Part shown: piece by piece, positions 58,896 to 64,000 of the stretch
Layout: each line of letters opens with the position of its first letter
Numbering within the stretch: position 1 is the first letter of the stretch
Source: Kitasatospora sp. NBC_00458
GTDB lineage: Bacteria; Actinomycetota; Actinomycetes; Streptomycetales; Streptomycetaceae
DNA: 64,000 nt
Direction: 5' to 3'
Assembly (NCBI RefSeq): GCF_036013975.1
Contig: NZ_CP107904.1
Location: forward strand, 868,001-932,000
The notes under the pieces: model-generated
The model's database searches: none
What the model saw: only the letters and a program-made list of their open reading frames with translations
What the model was told of the DNA's origin: nothing
Translations under genes and position numbers: made by a program

Positions 58896-60425
58896 GTGTG
58901 GAGCGAACACGTCGAACCCACTGCTGACCTGGACGGGGCCGTGAAGCAGGGGGAAGGCGAATTACTCGGCCCGTTCATACCGGCACGGGGGCGTCGGACG
59001 AACGGGAGAATCAGCCGGCCCGAGATCGAGTGGGAGCAGCAGTACCGTCGCGCCGTGATCATCTGCGATACCGCGGCCACCGCCTTCGTGGTGGCGGCGA
59101 TCGGCCGTTTCTTCGGAGTTAGGGACGCGGCCAACTGGCACGAGAAATGGGGAATTCTCGCCTTCTTCACCGAGCTGTTGGTGATGGCTTCACTTGCGAT
59201 GACCCGGTCATGGGCTCCGGCCGTACTGGGCCAGGGCGCGGAGGAATTCCGCCGGCTCGGACGGTCGCTTTTCACGGCCGCCGTCGTGCTGGCACTCGGC
59301 GGGATCGCGCTCACATCGCGCAACATCAAGCTCTGGATCTTCGTCGCGATCCCCGCGATCACGCTCGTCACCATGACCGAGCGGTACCTGCTGCGCCTGT
59401 GGCTGCACAAACAGCGGAAGGAAGGGCGGTGCCTGCGCCCGGTGCTCGCCGCCGGGAGCCCGGCCACCGTGAGCGACCTGATCGCCCGGACCCGCAAGTT
59501 CCCGCACCTCGGCTGGCGGGTGGTGGCGGTGTGCACGCCGTACGGTCTGGGGCACAACCGGGACCGGCTGGACGAGGTACCGGTGGTCGGCCGGCTGACG
59601 GACGTCGCCAACCACGTGCGGCGCGACGGCTACCGGGTCGTGGCGGTCACACCGGACCCGCACTGGTCACCGGACCGGCTCCAGCGGCTGGCCTGGAACC
59701 TGGAGGGCGGCGACGCCGAGATGGTGGTGGCCCCCGTGCTGATGGAGGTGGCCGGCCCGCGGCTGCACGTCGACGCGGTGCTCGGGATCCCGATGCTGCG
59801 GGTCAGCATGCCGGCCTTCACCGGGGGCCGCCGGGCGGTCAAGGAGGTCGTCGACCGGCTGGGCGCCACGGCCCTGCTGGTGCTGTTCGCCCCGCTGATG
59901 CTGCTCGTCGGGCTGCTCGTGGTGATGGACAGTCCGGGCGGGGCGTTCTACCGGCAGCACCGGGTCGGCAAGGACGGGCGGCAGTTCACGCTGTACAAGT
60001 TCCGCACCATGGTCGCCGGCGCCGACCGGGCACGTGCCGAGCTGGCCGACCGCAACGAGGGCGCGGGCCTGCTGTTCAAGCTCCGCCGGGATCCGCGGGT
60101 GACCCGGCTGGGAGGGGTGCTGCGCCGGTACTCGATCGACGAGCTCCCGCAGCTCCTCAACGTGGTCACCGGCTCGATGTCGCTGGTCGGCCCGCGGCCC
60201 CCGCTGCCGGAGGAGTCCGCCGCGTACGGGCCGGACATCCGGCGGCGGCTGCTCGTCAAGCCCGGGCTCACGGGCCTGTGGCAGATCAGCGGGCGCAGCG
60301 ACCTGCCGTGGGAGGAGGCGGTGCGGCTGGACCTGCGGTACGTGGAGGACTGGTCGCTCGCCCTGGACGCGGTGATTCTCTGGAAGACGCTGCGCGCGGT
60401 GCTTCACGGCCAGGGGGCCTACTGA
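58896..60425 (+). CDS. Exopolysaccharide polyprenyl glycosylphosphotransferase
   Basis: I choose GTG 58896 because GGGGGGAGG stands 7-8 nt upstream; the frame is open back to 58629 but runs through repeats. The 509-aa protein has four N-terminal membrane segments (for example IICDTAATAFVVAAIGRFF), a Rossmann-like central part, a fifth hydrophobic segment (LLVLFAPLMLLVGLLVV), and the bacterial sugar-transferase domain: YKFRTMV, NVVTGSMSLVGPRPP, KPGLTGLWQISGRS. It initiates polysaccharide assembly by moving a sugar-1-phosphate to undecaprenyl phosphate at the membrane. Codon 23 is TTA (58962-58964), a rare leucine codon read by the developmentally controlled bldA tRNA in Streptomyces. It is first in an operon with a dehydrogenase, a glycosyltransferase and a Wzz-like protein. 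Confidence 0.94.
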   Translation: MWSEHVEPTADLDGAVKQGEGELLGPFIPARGRRTNGRISRPEIEWEQQYRRAVIICDTAATAFVVAAIGRFFGVRDAANWHEKWGILAFFTELLVMASLAMTRSWAPAVLGQGAEEFRRLGRSLFTAAVVLALGGIALTSRNIKLWIFVAIPAITLVTMTERYLLRLWLHKQRKEGRCLRPVLAAGSPATVSDLIARTRKFPHLGWRVVAVCTPYGLGHNRDRLDEVPVVGRLTDVANHVRRDGYRVVAVTPDPHWSPDRLQRLAWNLEGGDAEMVVAPVLMEVAGPRLHVDAVLGIPMLRVSMPAFTGGRRAVKEVVDRLGATALLVLFAPLMLLVGLLVVMDSPGGAFYRQHRVGKDGRQFTLYKFRTMVAGADRARAELADRNEGAGLLFKLRRDPRVTRLGGVLRRYSIDELPQLLNVVTGSMSLVGPRPPLPEESAAYGPDIRRRLLVKPGLTGLWQISGRSDLPWEEAVRLDLRYVEDWSLALDAVILWKTLRAVLHGQGAY

Positions 60426-60498
60426 TGTGTGGGGGGCGTCGACCGATCGACGCGCGGACGGCGGGCCGAGAGGGCCTGCCCGAGGGGAGGAACGGGTC

Positions 60499-61815
60499 AT
60501 GAGGGTCAGTGTCCTGGGGCTCGGCTACGTGGGCTGCGTGTCGGCCGCGTGCCTGGCCAGCCTGGGCCACGAGGTCATCGGGGTGGACGTCAACCGGGTG
60601 AAGGTCGACCTGGTCAACGACGGCAAGGCCCCGGTGGTCGAGGAGCGGATCGGCGAGATGATCGCGGAGGTCGTGCGGGCCGGCAGGCTGCGGGCCACCG
60701 ACGACGTCCGCGAGGCGATCCTGGGCAGCGACGTGTCACTGGTGTGCGTGGGCACGCCGTCGGAGCCCAACGGGAGCCTGTGCACGACGTACCTGGAGCG
60801 GGTGACCGAGCAGATCGGTGCCGCGGTGGCCGAGCGGGGCGGGCGGCAGACCGTGGTGTTCCGCAGCACCATGCTGCCGGGCACCTGTCTGAACCTGCTG
60901 GTGCCGATCCTGGAGAAGTACGCCGGCGGCACGGCCGGGGTGGACTTCGGGGTGGCGGTCAACCCGGAGTTCCTGCGCGAGGGCACGAGTGTGCGGGACT
61001 TCTTCGACCCGCCGAAGACGGTCATCGGGGAGCTCGACCCGGCGAGCGGCGACGTCGTCGCGGCGCTGTACGACGGGCTGCCCGGCGAGGTGTTCCGGGT
61101 GCCGGTGCCGACGGCCGAGGCGATCAAGTACGCGGACAACGCGTTCCACGGCCTCAAGATCGGCTTCGCCAACGAGCTGGGCGCGGTGTGCCGGGCGCTC
61201 GGGGTGGACTCGCACCAGGTGGTCGACGTGTTCCTGGCCGACCGGAAGCTGAACATCAGCCCGGCCTACCTGCGGCCCGGGTTCGCCTTCGGCGGCTCCT
61301 GCCTGCCCAAGGACCTGCGCAGCCTGGTCCACGCGGCGCGGCAGGCCGACGTCGCGGTGCCGATCCTCTCCCACGTGCTGGCCTCCAACGCCGAACACCT
61401 GCAGCGCGCGGTGGAGTTGGTCGAGCGCACCGGCAAGCGCCGGGTGGGGCTGTTCGGCCTGTCCTTCAAGCCCGGGACGGACGACCTCCGCGAGAGCCCG
61501 CTCGTCGAGCTGGCGGAGAGGCTCTTCGGCAAGGGCTACGACCTGCGGATCTACGACCCCAACGTGAACCTCTCGCGGCTGCTCGGCGCGAACCGCGAGT
61601 ACATCGAGACCAGGCTGCCGCACCTCGCGCAGCTGCTCACGGACTCCGTCGACGAGGTGCTCGACCACGCCGAGGTGTGCGTGGTCGGGACCAGGGACCC
61701 GGCCGTGCTGGCGGCGCTGCCGCACGGCGACAGCCCGGTGGTCGTCGACCTCATCCACCTTCCCGACGCCGAGGCGCGCCGGGCCGAACAGGGGTACGTG
61801 GGCCTTGCCTGGTGA
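60499..61815 (+). CDS. UDP-glucose/GDP-mannose 6-dehydrogenase
   Basis: I choose ATG 60499, behind GAGGGGAGGAAC. The 438-aa protein has the NAD motif GLGYVG (8-12 region), the central helix (EAIKYADNAFHGLKIGFANE) and the catalytic site FGGSCLPKD with Cys268, the same number as in Pseudomonas AlgD. Spacing and the sequence RPGFAFGGSCLPKDLRSLVH favour the AlgD (GDP-mannose) branch. The UDP-glucose branch cannot be excluded. It makes a nucleotide-activated uronic acid, giving an acidic exopolysaccharide. It overlaps the glycosyltransferase gene by 11 bp if the TTG start there is right. Confidence 0.92.
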   Translation: MRVSVLGLGYVGCVSAACLASLGHEVIGVDVNRVKVDLVNDGKAPVVEERIGEMIAEVVRAGRLRATDDVREAILGSDVSLVCVGTPSEPNGSLCTTYLERVTEQIGAAVAERGGRQTVVFRSTMLPGTCLNLLVPILEKYAGGTAGVDFGVAVNPEFLREGTSVRDFFDPPKTVIGELDPASGDVVAALYDGLPGEVFRVPVPTAEAIKYADNAFHGLKIGFANELGAVCRALGVDSHQVVDVFLADRKLNISPAYLRPGFAFGGSCLPKDLRSLVHAARQADVAVPILSHVLASNAEHLQRAVELVERTGKRRVGLFGLSFKPGTDDLRESPLVELAERLFGKGYDLRIYDPNVNLSRLLGANREYIETRLPHLAQLLTDSVDEVLDHAEVCVVGTRDPAVLAALPHGDSPVVVDLIHLPDAEARRAEQGYVGLAW

Positions 61816-63070
61816 CGCGACGGGCGGCGACGGGCGGGGACGCCGCGCGCTGGTCCTGGTGGAGAACCTCTCGGTGCCGTTCGACCGGCGGGTGTGGCAG
61901 GAGTGCACGACGCTCCGTGACGCGGGCTGGACGGTGGACGTCATCTGCCCGCAGGGGAGCAAGCGGGACACGGAGCCGGAGGCGGTGATCGACGGGGTGC
62001 GGATCCACCGCTACCCGCTGCGCGCGGCCACCGGGGGCCCGGCCGGCTACCTGCGGGAGTACGGATCCGCGTTGTGGCACACGGCGCGGCTGGCCCGCCG
62101 GGTCGGCCCGGTCGACGTGGTCCACGCCTGCAATCCGCCCGACCTGCTGTTCCTGCCGGCGCTGTGGCTGAAGCGGCGCGGCGCCCGGTTCGTCTTCGAC
62201 CAGCACGACCTGGTGCCCGAGCTGTACCTCTCCCGGTTCGACCGCGGCGAGGACCTGCTCTACCGCGGTGTGTGCGCGCTGGAACGGATGACCTACCGGG
62301 CCGCGGACGTCGTGCTCGCCACGAACGAGAGCTACCGGGACGTCGCGCTGCGCCGCGGCGGCCGGCGGCCGGACGACGTCTTCGTGGTGCGCAGCGCGCC
62401 CGACACCGAGCGGTTCCGGCCGGTGCCGCCGGAGCCGGAACTGAAGCGCGGCAAGCCCCATCTGCTGTGCTACCTGGGCGTGATGGGGCCGCAGGACGGC
62501 GTCGACTACGCGCTGCGGGCCCTCGCGAAGCTGCGCGACGAGTGCGGGCGGACCGACTGGCACGCGGTGTTCGTCGGCGGCGGCGACACCTTCGACGCGA
62601 TGGTGGAGCTGTCCCGGCGGCTGGGGCTCTCGGAGCAGGTGGAGTTCACCGGGCGCGTGCCGGACGCCGACCTGGTGCGGTACCTGTCCACCGCGGACGT
62701 GTGCCTCTCCCCCGACCCGCGCAATCCGCTCAACGACGTGTCGACCATGAACAAGGTCCTGGAGTACATGGTGATGGGCCGGCCGATCGTCTCGTTCGAC
62801 CTCCGGGAGGCGCGGGTCTCCGCCGGTGACGCCGCCGTCTACGCGCCGGCGAACGACGAGGCCCGGTTCGCCGAGCTCGTCGCGGAGCTGCTGGACGATC
62901 CGGAGAAGCGGGCCCTGATGGGCAAGGTCGGCCAGGAGCGGATCAACGGGCCGCTCGCCTGGCGGAACTCCCAGCGGTCGCTGCTCGCCGCCTACGCCGC
63001 CGCCTGCCGTGACCGCGCCCCGGTGTCGGCGGGCGGCCCGGGCCGCGCCGGGAAGAGGCCGCGCCGTTGA
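61805..63070 (+). CDS. GT4-family glycosyltransferase
   Basis: This 421-aa protein has its start set at TTG 61805, overlapping the dehydrogenase end by 11 bp; a start a few codons later is possible. It has a GT-B fold. The N-terminal domain has VENLSVPFDRRVWQE and DVVHACNPPDLLFLPALWL. The C-terminal domain begins with LLCYLGVMGPQDGVDYAL and holds the nucleotide-sugar EX7E region as NKVLEYMVMGRPIVSFD. It is a soluble, membrane-associated retaining transferase that adds one sugar to the lipid-linked repeat. It sits in the exopolysaccharide operon and ends in a TTGA overlap with the next gene. Confidence 0.92.
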   Translation: MPGDATGGDGRGRRALVLVENLSVPFDRRVWQECTTLRDAGWTVDVICPQGSKRDTEPEAVIDGVRIHRYPLRAATGGPAGYLREYGSALWHTARLARRVGPVDVVHACNPPDLLFLPALWLKRRGARFVFDQHDLVPELYLSRFDRGEDLLYRGVCALERMTYRAADVVLATNESYRDVALRRGGRRPDDVFVVRSAPDTERFRPVPPEPELKRGKPHLLCYLGVMGPQDGVDYALRALAKLRDECGRTDWHAVFVGGGDTFDAMVELSRRLGLSEQVEFTGRVPDADLVRYLSTADVCLSPDPRNPLNDVSTMNKVLEYMVMGRPIVSFDLREARVSAGDAAVYAPANDEARFAELVAELLDDPEKRALMGKVGQERINGPLAWRNSQRSLLAAYAAACRDRAPVSAGGPGRAGKRPRR

Positions 63071-64000
63071 GCGACGAAGCGATACGCCTGGTCGCGATCG
63101 GTCGGATCCTCCGACGGCGCTGGCGGCTCCTCGCCGTCCTCGCCGTGGTGGGTGCGCTGGTCGGCTACGGCGGTTCCCTGCTGTTCCCGCCGCGGTACAC
63201 GACGTCGGCGTCGGTGCTGCTGCCGGGGGCGTGGCAGGAGCGCGAGCTGATGACCCAGGCGCAGATCGCGACCAGTTCGGTGGTGCTCGACCGCGTGGCC
63301 GCCGAGCTGGCGCGGTCCGGGGGCGGCGGGGCGCTCGGGGTCGGCGAGCTGCGGGAGCGGGTGGCCGCCGCGGCCGCGGACGGCAACATCATCAAGATCT
63401 CGGGGACGGGCGACACCCCGGAGCAGGCGCAGCGGCTCGCCGACCTGGCGGCCCAGCAGTTCGTGGCGTTCGCCGCGCGGCTCTCGGGCGACGGCAGCGA
63501 GCCGGAGGCGACGCAGCCGCAGGCGCTGCGGGAGCTGGTGGCGCAGGCCAGCCGCCGCATCACCGACCTGGCCGACGCGGCCGATCCGGGGCAGACCGTG
63601 GAGAGCGTGCAGACCCGTACCGAGCTCGCGAAGCTGCGGACCGCGCTGCAGGAGGCCGTCAACAAGCTGGAGCAGGTCGACCCGGCGGCCGGCAAGGCCA
63701 ACATGGTCGTCATGGGGGCCGCCACCCGGCCGGCCTCCGAGGCGCCGCCGACGGCGGTGCAGCTCACCGTCGGCGGGGCGCTGCTGTTCCTGCTGGCCGG
63801 GGTCATCGGCCACCTCGCCGCGGCCCGGGTGAGCCGCCGGCTGCGCACCGGGCCGGAGATCGCCGCGGTGCTGGGTTCGGCGTTCCTCGGCACCGTCGAC
63901 GTGTCCGGTGACCGGTCGGCGCGGCGGACGGGGGGCGGTGGCCCGCGGGCCGCGCTCCGCCGGCTGCTGGGGACGGACGTCCGGTGGGACCTGCCGAGCC
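63067..64000 (+). CDS. Wzz-like polysaccharide chain-length/tyrosine-kinase-adaptor protein (partial)
   Basis: It starts at TTG 63067, inside the stop of the glycosyltransferase (TTGA). 311 codons are seen before the window ends. A first membrane helix (LLAVLAVVGALVGYGGSLLF, about 17-36) is followed by FPPRYTTSASVLL, typical of Wzz/CapA adaptors. Then come a helical extracytoplasmic part and a second helix (LTVGGALLFLLAGVIGHLAA, about 238-257) leading into a cytoplasmic tail. It likely sets chain length with the polymerase. A fused or separate kinase domain may follow off-window. Confidence 0.85.
   Translation, partial: MSDEAIRLVAIGRILRRRWRLLAVLAVVGALVGYGGSLLFPPRYTTSASVLLPGAWQERELMTQAQIATSSVVLDRVAAELARSGGGGALGVGELRERVAAAAADGNIIKISGTGDTPEQAQRLADLAAQQFVAFAARLSGDGSEPEATQPQALRELVAQASRRITDLADAADPGQTVESVQTRTELAKLRTALQEAVNKLEQVDPAAGKANMVVMGAATRPASEAPPTAVQLTVGGALLFLLAGVIGHLAAARVSRRLRTGPEIAAVLGSAFLGTVDVSGDRSARRTGGGGPRAALRRLLGTDVRWDLPS

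Overview
The window looks like a chromosome segment of a high-GC actinomycete, most probably a Streptomyces or Kitasatospora relative. Third codon positions are almost all G or C, GTG and TTG starts are common, genes overlap by 4 bp (ATGA, GTGA or TTGA), and the gene families are typical of filamentous actinomycetes.

From the left edge to about 51.2 kb lies a large hybrid polyketide/non-ribosomal-peptide cluster, almost all on the minus strand. It has four megasynthase genes. 15987-24266 has a KSQ decarboxylating loading module and one extension module with a cis acyltransferase. 1-15984 runs off the left edge and has one cis-AT module fused directly to AT-less (trans-AT type) modules and a glycine NRPS module. 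39249-51224 starts with a bare dehydratase and is trans-AT PKS plus NRPS. 29851-39237 is NRPS with a threonine module, an N-methylating module and a degenerate terminal C domain. Translationally coupled to the last gene are a CPA2 cation/proton antiporter and a flavin-dependent halogenase. An SDR on the plus strand and a minus-strand protein with an HExxH motif sit between the two halves. The inferred chemistry is a propionate-primed, methyl-branched dienoyl chain, one C-methylated extension, glycine, further polyketide extension, then at least three more amino acids including Thr and an N-methylated residue. Chlorination is likely at some point. No discrete acyltransferase for the AT-less modules and no complete terminal thioesterase domain lies on the megasynthases seen here.

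Three promoters in the cluster share a TTGC...TAGYGTG core (upstream of 15987-24266, of 39249-51224 and of the SDR). For the two megasynthase operons the similarity extends over about 100 bp.

From 51.2 to 57.2 kb is a border zone. It holds a 1.7-kb non-coding stretch with an orphan DasR-like promoter, a two-gene plus-strand operon (DUF6271-like protein and GNAT acetyltransferase), a perfect 27-bp hairpin terminator, and two 5'-truncated thioesterase genes. These look like the wreckage of an older PKS locus. A TetR-family regulator follows at 57.2-57.9 kb.

From 58.9 kb to the right edge is a plus-strand exopolysaccharide operon: a polyprenyl glycosylphosphotransferase with an early TTA codon, an AlgD/Ugd-type nucleotide-sugar dehydrogenase, a GT4 glycosyltransferase and a Wzz-like chain-length protein cut by the window end.
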